This document shows, piece after piece, positions 55,112-64,000 of a stretch of 64,000 nucleotides of DNA. Position 1 is the first letter of the stretch. Each line of letters begins with the position of its first letter. The translations under genes and the position numbers were made by a program. The notes below the pieces were generated by a model, which was not told where the DNA came from, made no database searches, and saw only the letters and a program-made list of their open reading frames with translations. The stretch covers positions 124,001 through 188,000 of the forward strand of contig NZ_CP043318.1 in the NCBI RefSeq assembly GCF_001984825.2. The letters run 5' to 3'. Source of the DNA: Enterobacter chengduensis. GTDB lineage: Bacteria > Pseudomonadota > Gammaproteobacteria > Enterobacterales > Enterobacteriaceae.

Positions 55112-56038
55112 TTATTGCGTTGCTTTATTCATTTGGCTAATGCCGTCGCGCAAAATGGCGATGCGATGACTGACGTCAGCATTAGCATTTATTTCCAGTA
55201 ATTTAATACCGGAGAATTTCAACCTTGCGGCGCTCGCCGCAGTAAAGAGTGCTTTTGCTTGTTCGGTTGACAGTAAACTGTCGGCGCAGAACGAGGAAAA
55301 TGGCGCGTGCAGATCCTGCCATTCACCGTACTCCCCACCGGGAGCCGTGCCCGAAAACATCAGCGCACCCAGTTTTCCGGCCTTAAGCGCGGCCTGAACA
55401 TGGTCAAGGGGAAGGGTAGTGTTACGGCCTTCGATGGCTGACCGCGCCCAGTTGATGCAGACGCTGATATCCGTCTCTTTAACCACCTCCAGCACCTGCT
55501 CTAAGGGCAGGAAGCCTTTACGGGGTGCGGCGCCGGTCATGGCATCGCAGTGTTCCAGCACCAGATCGCAGCCCCAGTCCCAGCGTGCTATTTCACGGAT
55601 GGAGCGGGAAAACGCGTCGGTGGCTTGCTCGACCGAGGCATTGCCCGCCTGTGGTGCGGCCTGCATCTCAAGCGCCATCACTTTCCCCGGGAAGCGGGTA
55701 TTCACAGCGTTAATTTTATGGTGCAAACGCCGGTAAAATTCGACACACGCTTTACGCTGCGCCTCGTCGGCAGATGCCAGGCCAAACGCGCCGTTGATGC
55801 CGCGACGGCGCATGGTTTCCATGACCGCCGTGACCACAATTTGCCAGTCCCCCGGCGTATGGCGAAACAGCCATTCATCGCCAAGGGGATGGAGATTTTC
55901 AAGGCACGGCTGTTCCAGCCCGCGAATATTTGGCGTGTCGGAAAGCTGGCGCCAGAATGCCTGTTCTTCTTGTTCCCCTTTCTGGTGAAACGAGGGTGCG
56001 CAGGGGTACGCACCAATAATAAAACCGGTGTTGGTCAT
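55112..56038 (-). CDS. yiaX1: YiaX1 family protein (DUF4862), probable sugar-acid enzyme
   Basis: A 308-residue soluble protein without signal peptide. The alternating strand/helix pattern ([73 protein letters not shown]) suggests a TIM barrel like sugar isomerases, with Glu/His/Asp residues at strand ends. In Klebsiella the equivalent gene lies between yiaL and yiaX2 and belongs to the ascorbate operon. Its reaction is unknown; hydrolysis or isomerisation of a ketogulonate or lactone form would fit. No homologue is present in the E. coli yia operon. Confidence 0.82.
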   Translation of the reverse strand: MTNTGFIIGAYPCAPSFHQKGEQEEQAFWRQLSDTPNIRGLEQPCLENLHPLGDEWLFRHTPGDWQIVVTAVMETMRRRGINGAFGLASADEAQRKACVEFYRRLHHKINAVNTRFPGKVMALEMQAAPQAGNASVEQATDAFSRSIREIARWDWGCDLVLEHCDAMTGAAPRKGFLPLEQVLEVVKETDISVCINWARSAIEGRNTTLPLDHVQAALKAGKLGALMFSGTAPGGEYGEWQDLHAPFSSFCADSLLSTEQAKALFTAASAARLKFSGIKLLEINANADVSHRIAILRDGISQMNKATQ

Positions 56039-56064
56039 TTCGCGTTCCTGTATTTATCAGAAAA

Positions 56065-57541
<1,477 letters not shown>

Positions 57542-57585
57542 CCCTGTTCTCCTGTTCTTTTAAGGGCAAGTGCGAGTGCTTTTTT

Positions 57586-57630
57586 ATCGCTAAATTTCAC
57601 TATGCGAAATCTGATTTCAAATATAGCGAT
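57586..57630. promoter_or_regulatory. inverted repeat in the yiaK/yiaJ divergent promoter, candidate YiaJ operator
   Basis: ATCGCTAAATTT (57586-57597) and AAATATAGCGAT (57619-57630) are inverted with 11 of 12 matches, 21 bases apart. A smaller perfect palindrome GAAAT-CTG-ATTTC (57606-57618) lies between them. It is 45-89 bases upstream of yiaK. IclR-type regulators bind such palindromes. Confidence 0.65.
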
Positions 57631-57765
57631 CAAATTTTGTCAGATCAACGACATTCATGTTTTTCAAAATCGATTAAAATCAAACGGTTGTGTTTTTTCT
57701 GTTGAGATCGTGAACTGACCCACACTTTGCGCTACCATCAGAGCGCGATAAAAAGGAGCCATGTA

Positions 57766-58584
57766 ATGAGCATGAAAGAGAGCGAAATGACGCAAGAAAA
57801 AGAGAGGCCAGCAGGTAGCCAGAGCTTGTTTCGCGGCCTGATGCTGATTGAGATCCTCAGCAACTATCCGAACGGGTGTCCGCTTGCGCATTTATCGGAA
57901 CTGGCGGGGTTGAATAAGAGTACCGTGCACCGGCTGTTGCAGGGGTTGCAGTCATGCGGGTACGTGACGCCAGCACCCGCGGCGGGCAGCTATCGCCTGA
58001 CTACCAAATTTATCGCCGTCGGGCAAAAGGCGCTGTCGTCGCTGAATATCATTCACGTGGCGGCGCCGCACCTCGAAGCGCTGAATATTGCGACCGGCGA
58101 AACGGTGAACTTTTCCAGCCGGGAAGACGACCACGCGATACTGATTTACAAGCTCGAACCGACAACCGGCATGCTGCGCACGCGCGCCTATATCGGCCAG
58201 CATATGCCGCTCTACTGCTCTGCAATGGGTAAGATTTACATGGCGTTTGGCCATCAGGATTACGTGGCGAGCTACTGGGAAAGCCATCAGGAACAGATCC
58301 AGCCTTTGACGCGCAACACCATCACCGAGCTGAGCGCCATGTACGATGAGCTGGCGGAAATTCGCGATCGCAGCATGGCGATGGACAAAGAAGAGAACGA
58401 GCTGGGCGTCTCCTGTATTGCCGTGCCGGTGTTTGATATCCACGGCCGCGTCCCGTATGCCATCTCTATCTCACTATCAACGTCGCGCATGAAGCAGGTG
58501 GGCGAGAAGAACCTGCTCAAGCCGCTGCGCGAAACGGCCGAGGCTATCTCCAAAGAGCTGGGTTTTAACGTGCGCGAGGCGTAA
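57766..58584 (+). CDS. yiaJ: IclR-family repressor YiaJ of the yiaK-sgbE operon
   Basis: YiaJ represses the yia operon. ATG 57766, seven bases after AGGAG, gives 272 residues; the frame is open to 57727, but an AGGAG-positioned start is better. N-terminal winged helix: LFRGLMLIEILSNYPNGCPL, LAHLSELAGLNKSTVHRLLQ and GYVTPAPAAGSYRLT (about 15-85). C-terminal GAF-like effector domain from about 95, with LYCSAMGKIYMAFG near 155 and ENELGVSCIAVPVFD near 215. Near-identical in pattern to E. coli YiaJ (282). Inducer in Klebsiella is reported to be ascorbate 6-phosphate. Confidence 0.96.
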   Translation: MSMKESEMTQEKERPAGSQSLFRGLMLIEILSNYPNGCPLAHLSELAGLNKSTVHRLLQGLQSCGYVTPAPAAGSYRLTTKFIAVGQKALSSLNIIHVAAPHLEALNIATGETVNFSSREDDHAILIYKLEPTTGMLRTRAYIGQHMPLYCSAMGKIYMAFGHQDYVASYWESHQEQIQPLTRNTITELSAMYDELAEIRDRSMAMDKEENELGVSCIAVPVFDIHGRVPYAISISLSTSRMKQVGEKNLLKPLRETAEAISKELGFNVREA

Positions 58585-58587
58585 CCG

Positions 58588-59043
58588 ATGAACCGATTTA
58601 TCATGGCGGATGCGGAAAAATGCATCGGGTGCCGCACCTGCGAAGTGGCCTGTGCGGTGGCGCATCAGGACGACTTCACCGCTCAGATTTTCACCTCCCG
58701 CCTTCGGGTGGTGAAAGGGGATGCCTGCACAACGGTGGTGGGGTGTCATCAGTGCGAGGACGCCCCCTGTGCCAACGTCTGCCCAACCCACGCCATCAGC
58801 CGCACGGCGGGTGCCTGGCTCGTGGATCGGCGGCGCTGCATTGGGTGCAAAAGCTGTATGGTAGCGTGTCCGTTTGGGGCGATGCAGATACGGCTGGTGG
58901 GAAACAGGGCGCAAGCGCTTAAATGTGATTTATGCAGTCATCGCGAAGGCGGACCGGCCTGCGTGGAGGCCTGTCCAACCCACGCGCTGCGCTGCGTTGA
59001 TCCCGCCAGATTACGCGCCGACCGGCTGCATAATCTGGGGTAA
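58588..59043 (+). CDS. ysaA: YsaA-like [4Fe-4S] ferredoxin-type electron-transfer protein
   Basis: A 151-residue iron-sulfur protein with four Cys clusters typical of the HycB/DmsB-type subunits: CIGCRTCEVAC (residues 12-22), CHQCEDAPCANVCP near 53, CIGCKSCMVACP near 83, and CDLCSHREGGPACVEACP near 112, enough for three to four [4Fe-4S] centres. The partner oxidoreductase is not in the window. Its ATG follows the yiaJ stop after 3 bases, so it is translated from the yiaJ transcript, as in E. coli. It ends 4 bases from the avtA stop. Confidence 0.92.
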   Translation: MNRFIMADAEKCIGCRTCEVACAVAHQDDFTAQIFTSRLRVVKGDACTTVVGCHQCEDAPCANVCPTHAISRTAGAWLVDRRRCIGCKSCMVACPFGAMQIRLVGNRAQALKCDLCSHREGGPACVEACPTHALRCVDPARLRADRLHNLG

Positions 59044-59047
59044 GAGC

Positions 59048-60304
59048 TTACTGACCGTTTTCGCGCCAGGCTTTTTCGATCTCTTCGGCCAAAATTTTGA
59101 CACCCGCTTCGATTTTTTCCGGATCGGGCACGTAGTTCATGCGCATGCACTGGTGCGTATGCGGCCACGGCTTGTCCAGACCCGGGAAGAAATAGTCCCC
59201 CGGCACCATCAGTACGCCGCGCTTTTTCAGGCGCTGGTAGAGCAGTTCGGTGGTGATAGGTAAATCTTTAAACCACAGCCAGAGGAAAATCGCGCCTTCC
59301 GGTTTGTGGATCAGGCAGCGTTCTTCCGGCAAATAGCGACGAAGCGTCGCAATCGTCTCCTGAACGCGCTGGTAATAGAAAGGCTTGATCACGTCATTCG
59401 ACAGACGCAGCAGGTCCTTGCGTTTAATCATTTCGCACATCATCGCCGGGCCAATGCCGCCCGGTGAAAGGCTGATAATGCCGTTCATGTTGGTAATGGC
59501 GGTGATGATTTTCTCGTTGGCGATGATAATGCCGCAGCGGCTGCCCGGCAGGCCCAGCTTGGAGAGGCTCATGCACAGGACGATGTTCGGGTTCCACAGC
59601 GGGCGTGCTTCGCTGAAGATAATGCCCGGGAACGGCACGCCGTAGGCGTTATCGATCACCAGCGGAATGCCGTGCTGATTTGCCAGCGCATCCAGCTTCA
59701 TCAGCTCGTCATCGGTAATGACGTTGCCCGTTGGGTTAGTTGGGCGCGATACGCAGATCATGCCCGTCTCTTCACCGATATGCAGGTGTTCAAAATCGAC
59801 GTGATATTTGAACTGGCCTTCCGGCAGCAGCTCTATGTTTGGGCGCGCGGAGACGAACAGATCCTCTTCCAGGCCGGAATCGGCGTAGCCGATATACTCC
59901 GGAGCCAGCGGGAACAGCACCTTTTTGGTCGTGCCGTCGGCGCGACGTCCAGCGAACAGGTTAAACAAGTAGAAAAACGCGCTCTGGCTGCCGTTTGTTA
60001 GTGCAATATTCTGTGGTTCGATATCCCAGCCGAGCTCGTCACGCAGCATGTCGGCGAGGAGTGCCAGCAGCTCGGTTTTACCCTGCGGGCCGTCGTAATT
60101 GCAAAGCGCGTCGGTTGCTTTGCCGCTTTCCAGCATCTGAGCGAGCAGCGTCTGGAAATAGGTATTCATCTCCGGGATTTGAGCCGGGTTTCCGCCGCCG
60201 AGCATGATTGCGCCCGGTGTGCGCAGCCCGTCGTTGAGGTCCTCCATCAGGCGAGTAATGCCTGAATGGCGGGTGAATTTGTCGCCGAAAAGTGAAAACG
60301 TCAT
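59048..60304 (-). CDS. avtA: valine-pyruvate aminotransferase AvtA
   Basis: AvtA (transaminase C) exchanges amino groups between valine and pyruvate, making alanine. ATG 60304 gives 418 residues (E. coli: 417); further upstream codons lack support. Fold-type I PLP enzyme: MLGGGNPAQIPEMNTYF near residue 35, TNGSQSAFFYLFNLFAGRRA near 105, SRPTNPTGNVITDDELM near 188, DNAYGVPFPG near 220, and MSLSKLGLPGSRCGII near 255 with the Schiff-base Lys. In E. coli it is repressed by alanine and leucine. An NtrC-like palindrome lies 50 bases upstream. Confidence 0.96.
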   Translation of the reverse strand: MTFSLFGDKFTRHSGITRLMEDLNDGLRTPGAIMLGGGNPAQIPEMNTYFQTLLAQMLESGKATDALCNYDGPQGKTELLALLADMLRDELGWDIEPQNIALTNGSQSAFFYLFNLFAGRRADGTTKKVLFPLAPEYIGYADSGLEEDLFVSARPNIELLPEGQFKYHVDFEHLHIGEETGMICVSRPTNPTGNVITDDELMKLDALANQHGIPLVIDNAYGVPFPGIIFSEARPLWNPNIVLCMSLSKLGLPGSRCGIIIANEKIITAITNMNGIISLSPGGIGPAMMCEMIKRKDLLRLSNDVIKPFYYQRVQETIATLRRYLPEERCLIHKPEGAIFLWLWFKDLPITTELLYQRLKKRGVLMVPGDYFFPGLDKPWPHTHQCMRMNYVPDPEKIEAGVKILAEEIEKAWRENGQ

Positions 60305-60353
60305 AGCAGGTGATCTGTCGAGCTTATTTTGAAAGTGGGTAACCATAACGCTA

Positions 60354-60368
60354 GCACCGTGCTGGTGC
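60354..60368. promoter_or_regulatory. NtrC-like palindrome upstream of avtA
   Basis: GCACC-GTGCT-GGTGC is a perfect inverted repeat with a 5-base centre and agrees with the NtrC site TGCACY-N5-GGTGCA except for its first base. It lies 50-64 bases upstream of the avtA ATG. I saw no sigma-54 promoter (TGGCAC-N5-TTGCA) between it and the gene. Confidence 0.5.
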
Positions 60369-60445
60369 AAATCGGGTGATGTGGTCGGATTTGTTGTTTT
60401 ATCTGGCGGGAGTGGATTTATGTAGTGAATAGTTCTGGTTGATTT

Positions 60446-60478
60446 CCCTCACCCTAACCCTCTCCCATAGGGAGAGGG
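60446..60478. repeat. CCCTCACCCTAA/CCCTCTCCC hairpin after malS
   Basis: CCCTCACCCTAA then CCCTCTCCC-ATA-GGGAGAGGG, a perfect 9-bp stem, the fullest single unit of the repeat family. It lies 16 bases beyond the malS stop and is probably its 3' structure, reducing read-through into avtA. Confidence 0.82.
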
Positions 60479-60493
60479 AACTGGAGTGTGCCG

Positions 60494-62524
60494 TTATTGA
60501 TTACCTGCCCATACCACCATCACCTTATCGTCCTTGTGCTCGCGCACAAAGCCATACCCCTCTTTCAGCGACAGCGTGGTTTGCTTGCCTTCACCTATCG
60601 CCGGATGGCGGGCGCGGAACTGACCCAGCGTTTGCCAGTGGGTGACGGTTAAGGCCTGCTTGCCCGTGACGTCCTGCCAGTTCATATCCGAACGGGTGCC
60701 CTGCAGCGGGTCGGAGCCAGTCGGCCCGAACGGGCGCCCGGACTCATCCCCGTAATAGATTTGCACGCTGCCCGGTGCCAGCAGGAGCAGCTCCGCCGCG
60801 CGCTGGCCCCCTTCACGGAACAGGCGCGTATCGTGTGACGAGAGGTAGCTCAGCACGTTGAAGCTTTGCAGCTTCTCCGCCATCTGCTGCCAGGTGAGAT
60901 CCATATCGGCCAGGCAATCCACCGCTTTTGCCGCCTGCTCCTGATAGTCAAAGTTAATCATCGCGTCAAAACCGTGGCGGTAATAATCGCTCCGCATCAC
61001 CCCGTGGCCCCAGGATTCGCCGGTCATCCAGAAAGGCGCGTTGTCGAGTTTTTTGTCCGGGTTCGCCATTTTCCAGGCGGCCAGGGCCTGGCTCGCCTGG
61101 TCTTTCAGCTGTTGCCAGGCCGCAAGCTCAACGTGTTTCGCGGTATCGACCCGAAAGCCGTCGATGCCGTAGTCACGTACCCACTGGCTGAGCCAATGGG
61201 TCAGATAATCGCGCGGGGTATAGCCCGGAATAGCTTTCGCGTGGGTATCGGGTTTGTGTTGATAGAAATTGGGTAACCCGGAAGGGACGGTGGATTCCGT
61301 TTTCAGGTCGGGCAGGAACGCCAGCGACATCGTCAAATCGTCAAAGCCGGGGTTGTCGTAATCACCGATGTCGGTACGGATCCATTTTTTGCCCCACCAT
61401 TTTTCCCATGCGGCTTTGTCGCTGAAGTTAATGTAGTCATTAAAGCTGTGCCAGCTTTGGCCCGCGCCCGGCTTCCAGTCGGTCCAGCGTTCCCCCAGCG
61501 TCTTTTTCAGCTCATCACCCTGCAGGTACAGGGAACCAAACTGATATTCCTGCATGTCCGCAAGCGTCGCGTAGCCCGTGTGGTTCATGACGATATCGAA
61601 CAGGATGCGGATCCCACGCCTGTGCGCTTCATCGACAAGCTGGCGCAGGTCATCCTCCGTCCCCATATTGGCGTCGAGCTTCGTCCAGTCCTGGGTGTAG
61701 TAGCCGTGATAGGCGTAGTGAGGGAAATCCCCTTTGGTGCCGCCGCCTACCCAGCCGTGGATTTGCTCAAGCGGGGAGCTTATCCAGAGCGCGTTGACCC
61801 CCAACTGCTGTAAATAATCGAGCTTGCTGGCGAGTCCCTTGAGGTCGCCGCCGTGGAACGTCCCGATCTCCTGCATACCGTCTTTATGGCGTCCGTAGCT
61901 GTTGTCGTTGCCCGGATCGCCATTTACGTAACGGTCGGTCAGCACAAAATAGACGGTGGCGTTTTGCCAGCTAAACGGCGCGGGCTTGTCGGTTTCGGCG
62001 CGCTCAAGCAGCAGCAGGCCGTTACTGTTGGCGGCTGGCTGCAGGGTAATTTTTCCATTCTGCACCGTCGCCGTCTGTTTACTGTAGTAGTCGCGCACGA
62101 CGGAGCCTTCCGGGAAGGTACTGCTGACGTCGAGCGTCAGCGGCTTACCGTCCCACGTCGGGCACTGACGGATGACGTTTGCAACCGGCTGTTCTGCGGC
62201 ACTTTGAATCGTCAGGAGTAGTGTGGGCGTACCGGAGCGGGTATCAATCCGCATCTGGTATTCACCGTCGCGGAAAAGGCGCCACTGCGGCGGTGTGCCG
62301 TCACAGGGCTTGAGCGATAGCATCTCATTGAGTTTTATCGCGTCCGTAGGCTGCCAGCACGTCTTGTCAAAACTCAGCGTAAGAGGACGCGTACCCTTCG
62401 CAAGCTTTGCCTGGCTGGTGAAGATTCCGGTGCCTTCAGCGTGAAATGCGCTAAACCCCGGCGATGTCCAGTCAGCATGTGCCAGTGCGGGTAACATCAG
62501 AAAGGCGAGTGCGGTGCGTTTCAT
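60494..62524 (-). CDS. malS: periplasmic alpha-amylase MalS
   Basis: MalS cuts maltodextrins in the periplasm, mainly to maltohexaose. ATG 62524 gives 676 residues, the E. coli length. Signal peptide MKRTALAFLMLPALAHA, cut before DWTSPG. A carbohydrate-binding-like N-terminal region leads to the GH13 barrel from about 195: VYFVLTDRYVNGDPGNDNSY, DIVMNHTGYA near 330, GFRVDTAKHVE near 460 with the nucleophile Asp, WMTGESWGHG near 503 with the acid Glu, and LSSHDTRLF near 565 with the third Asp. Cys pairs suggest disulfides. MalT boxes lie upstream. Confidence 0.97.
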   Translation of the reverse strand: MKRTALAFLMLPALAHADWTSPGFSAFHAEGTGIFTSQAKLAKGTRPLTLSFDKTCWQPTDAIKLNEMLSLKPCDGTPPQWRLFRDGEYQMRIDTRSGTPTLLLTIQSAAEQPVANVIRQCPTWDGKPLTLDVSSTFPEGSVVRDYYSKQTATVQNGKITLQPAANSNGLLLLERAETDKPAPFSWQNATVYFVLTDRYVNGDPGNDNSYGRHKDGMQEIGTFHGGDLKGLASKLDYLQQLGVNALWISSPLEQIHGWVGGGTKGDFPHYAYHGYYTQDWTKLDANMGTEDDLRQLVDEAHRRGIRILFDIVMNHTGYATLADMQEYQFGSLYLQGDELKKTLGERWTDWKPGAGQSWHSFNDYINFSDKAAWEKWWGKKWIRTDIGDYDNPGFDDLTMSLAFLPDLKTESTVPSGLPNFYQHKPDTHAKAIPGYTPRDYLTHWLSQWVRDYGIDGFRVDTAKHVELAAWQQLKDQASQALAAWKMANPDKKLDNAPFWMTGESWGHGVMRSDYYRHGFDAMINFDYQEQAAKAVDCLADMDLTWQQMAEKLQSFNVLSYLSSHDTRLFREGGQRAAELLLLAPGSVQIYYGDESGRPFGPTGSDPLQGTRSDMNWQDVTGKQALTVTHWQTLGQFRARHPAIGEGKQTTLSLKEGYGFVREHKDDKVMVVWAGNQ

Positions 62525-62580
62525 TCCTGGTTCCTGTCGCGGTATTTTTGACCAGTGTGCCATCTGAGGCTGGGCAAAAA

Positions 62581-62589
62581 CTCATCCCC
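62581..62589 (-). promoter_or_regulatory. MalT box 1 (malS promoter)
   Basis: GGGGATGAG on the malS strand, matching the MalT consensus GGGGATGAGG in its first nine positions, 57 bases upstream of the malS ATG. Confidence 0.7.
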
Positions 62590-62603
62590 TGTCGCTTTCT
62601 GCC

Positions 62604-62624
62604 GGGAGGATGCGTGAGGATGAG
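62604..62624 (+). promoter_or_regulatory. MalT boxes 2 and 3 (malS promoter)
   Basis: GGGAGGATG (62604-62612) and GAGGATGAG (62616-62624) on the plus strand, a tandem pair 12 bases apart facing away from malS. Tandem boxes are usual at MalT-activated promoters. Confidence 0.6.
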
Positions 62625-62839
62625 TGATTTCGCGCAAAATTAGGCAGTTATCTGCGATAGTGAACACAGTTTTTGTAGAATTGTTTTTTTTATGAGCAAG
62701 TTTCAGGTGACATAGTTTCGGAATTGGACTATTTCTATACGTGCTCTTGAAGTCTATTTTTGATATGATTTGAGATTCCGCTCTCAAATTTGTGAAAAAA
62801 ATAAGGTGTTAGGATGATTACATCCGACCAGGAGACCTA

Positions 62840-63664
62840 ATGATATCGACTCCCATTCGACGATATGGGGCTGCGATACTCATGTTACTCACCACGGCAT
62901 TTTCGGGTGAGGTGCTTGCGAAGACGCACACGGATACAACGAGTAAGAAAGCCCACGTAATAAAGACGACAAGTAGTAAGGTTAGCAGTAAACAAGAGTA
63001 TTCTCGCAATAGTGCAAAGAGTAGTTCACTTCCTGATTTGCGAAAATACCCTTCCGGGACACCAAGGAAAAAAGCGTTTCTCCGGACGGTAATGCCTTAC
63101 ATCACGAGTCAAAATGCCGCGATTACTGCGGATCGTAACTGGCTGATTTCTAAACAGTACGATAGCCGCTGGTCGCCGTCTGAACGCGCGCGTCTGAAAG
63201 ATATCACCAAGCGCTATAAGCTGAGCTGGAACGGTAACACCCGTCGTGTGCCGTGGAATGCTCTCCTTGAGCGTGTCGATATCATCCCGAATAGCATGGT
63301 TGCGACCATGGCGGCAGCCGAAAGCGGCTGGGGTACGTCAAAGCTGGCACGCAGCAACAACAACCTTTTCGGCATGAAATGCGTGAAAGGGCGTTGTAAC
63401 AATGCGCCAGGCAAGGTGAAAGGCTATTCGCAGTTTGAATCCGTGAAGGATTCCGTGAGCGCCTACGTGGTGAATTTGAATACGCATCCGGCCTACTCAT
63501 CGTTCCGTAAATCACGCGCTCAGCTGCGTAAAGCGGATCAGGAAGTGACGGCCACCACGATGATCCACAAGCTGAAAGGTTATTCGACGAAGGGGCAGAG
63601 CTATAACAACTACCTGTTCGCCATGTACCAGGATAACCAGCGCTTAATCGCCGCACACATGTAA
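62840..63664 (+). CDS. bax: Bax, N-acetylglucosaminidase-domain protein
   Basis: A 274-residue protein (E. coli: 274), named for lying between malS and xyl. N-terminal signal-like hydrophobic segment YGAAILMLLTTAFSGEVLAK, a Lys/Ser-rich linker (TSSKVSSKQEYSRNSAKSSS), then a mannosyl-glycoprotein endo-N-acetylglucosaminidase-type (FlgJ-like) murein hydrolase domain with ATMAAAESGWGTSKLARSNN near residue 155, where Glu is the acid, and NLFGMKCVKGRC. Likely acts on peptidoglycan in the periplasm; its physiological role is not known. It ends at a terminator shared with xylR. Confidence 0.95.
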   Translation: MISTPIRRYGAAILMLLTTAFSGEVLAKTHTDTTSKKAHVIKTTSSKVSSKQEYSRNSAKSSSLPDLRKYPSGTPRKKAFLRTVMPYITSQNAAITADRNWLISKQYDSRWSPSERARLKDITKRYKLSWNGNTRRVPWNALLERVDIIPNSMVATMAAAESGWGTSKLARSNNNLFGMKCVKGRCNNAPGKVKGYSQFESVKDSVSAYVVNLNTHPAYSSFRKSRAQLRKADQEVTATTMIHKLKGYSTKGQSYNNYLFAMYQDNQRLIAAHM

Positions 63665-63670
63665 TCTCAA

Positions 63671-63698
63671 AAAACGCCTTCTTATTTGAAGGCGTTTT
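63671..63698. terminator. bidirectional terminator between bax and xylR
   Basis: AAAACGCCTTC (63671-63681) and GAAGGCGTTTT (63688-63698) form a perfect 11-bp stem with loop TTATTT. A-runs before and T-runs after (CTTTTC) allow termination from both sides. Confidence 0.9.
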
Positions 63699-63703
63699 CT
63701 TTT

Positions 63704-64000
63704 CTAAATCAGCACCTCGCTGTGGCGATCCCGGTACTCTTTTGGCGTGGTGTCATACTCTTTGCGGAACACCGAGTAGAAATATTGCAGCGACGGGTAA
63801 CCGCACATCTGCGAGATTTCATTGATCGACAGCGATGTGGAAATGAGCAGGCTGCGGGCTTTCTCCAGCTTCTCCGCATGGATGACGGCATGGATGGTTT
63901 CGCCCACCTCTTCTTTAAAACGCTTCTCCAGATTCGAACGCGAAATGCCCACCGAATCCAGCACCTGATCGACCTTTATCCCTTTGCAGGCGTGGTTGCG
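63704..64000 (-). CDS. xylR: xylose operon regulator XylR, 3' end
   Basis: XylR activates xylAB and xylFGH when it binds D-xylose. Only the C-terminal 98 residues are in the window; the rest is beyond the right edge. They form the AraC-type DNA-binding domain: VDQVLDSVGISRSNLEKRFK as the first helix-turn-helix and SINEISQMCGYPSLQYFYSV as the second, ending TTPKEYRDRHSEVLI. The sequence agrees with E. coli XylR almost residue for residue. It converges with bax across the terminator. Confidence 0.95.
   Translation of the reverse strand, partial: RNHACKGIKVDQVLDSVGISRSNLEKRFKEEVGETIHAVIHAEKLEKARSLLISTSLSINEISQMCGYPSLQYFYSVFRKEYDTTPKEYRDRHSEVLI

Larger units (their letters stand above)
62525..62839. 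other. divergent promoter region malS/bax
   Basis: 315 bases. The malS-proximal part holds three MalT-type boxes (listed separately). The bax-proximal part (62640-62839) is AT-rich with runs of T and A; GGAG of ACCAGGAGACCTA is the bax ribosome site. No clear bax promoter was recognised. Confidence 0.45.

Overview
The window looks like chromosome of an Enterobacteriaceae species, most likely Enterobacter or a close relative such as Klebsiella. Gene order from hldD/kbl through envC, secB, cysE, lldPRD, mtlADR, selAB, aldB, the yia/sgb genes, avtA, malS and bax to xylR follows the E. coli K-12 map. The LPS core genes (wabG, wabH, wabN) and the yiaX1/yiaX2 genes are instead of the Klebsiella type. 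The genus is inferred from family resemblance, not from an rRNA or a database search. No rRNA, tRNA, CRISPR array, prophage or intact insertion sequence was seen.

Region 1 (1-12.4 kb) is the LPS core cluster. One leftward unit reads hldD-waaF-waaC-GT9-GT2-waaL. A second leftward unit reads waaQ-wabG-wabH-GT2-waaA, and waaA runs off the left edge. The rightward deacetylase gene wabN lies between them and ends at a bidirectional terminator shared with waaL. The waaL/GT2/GT9 block is AT-rich and looks like the variable outer-core part. Region 2 (12.6-17.8 kb) has kbl-tdh, then an AT-rich island with a decayed IS4-family transposase and two more glycosyltransferases, at the place where E. coli carries waaH (yibD). 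Region 3 (17.8-25.4 kb) is conserved housekeeping: yibQ-envC-gpmI leftward, yibN-grxC-secB-gpsA-cysE rightward, then trmL.

Region 4 (25.4-42.9 kb) holds an aromatic-acid-type MFS transporter, the L-lactate operon lldPRD with two LldR-type operators, yibL, the mannitol operon mtlADR with four CRP-type sites upstream, yibI-yibH, yibF, selA-selB and aldB. Region 5 (42.9-50 kb) holds a divergent LysR/MipA pair (yiaU/yiaT-like), a HicAB toxin-antitoxin pair, and a small sugar locus made of a GH127 beta-L-arabinofuranosidase, a GPH-family transporter and a divergent AraC regulator. Region 6 (50-59 kb) is the yiaKL-X1-X2-lyxK-sgbH-sgbU-sgbE operon for L-ascorbate/2,3-diketo-L-gulonate use with its divergent IclR regulator yiaJ, followed by the iron-sulfur protein ysaA. 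Region 7 (59-64 kb) has avtA, malS with MalT boxes, bax and the 3' end of xylR.

Two families of short dispersed repeats sit between genes: REP-like elements (four copies) and a CCCTCACCCTAA-CCCTCTCCC-NNN-GGGAGAGGG hairpin family (five copies). The points most worth following up are the arabinofuranosidase locus next to L-ribulose-5-phosphate epimerase, the second glycosyltransferase island with its IS remnant, the paired hairpins between mtlA and mtlD, the perfect palindrome at the start of mtlR, and the cysteine-free YibN.
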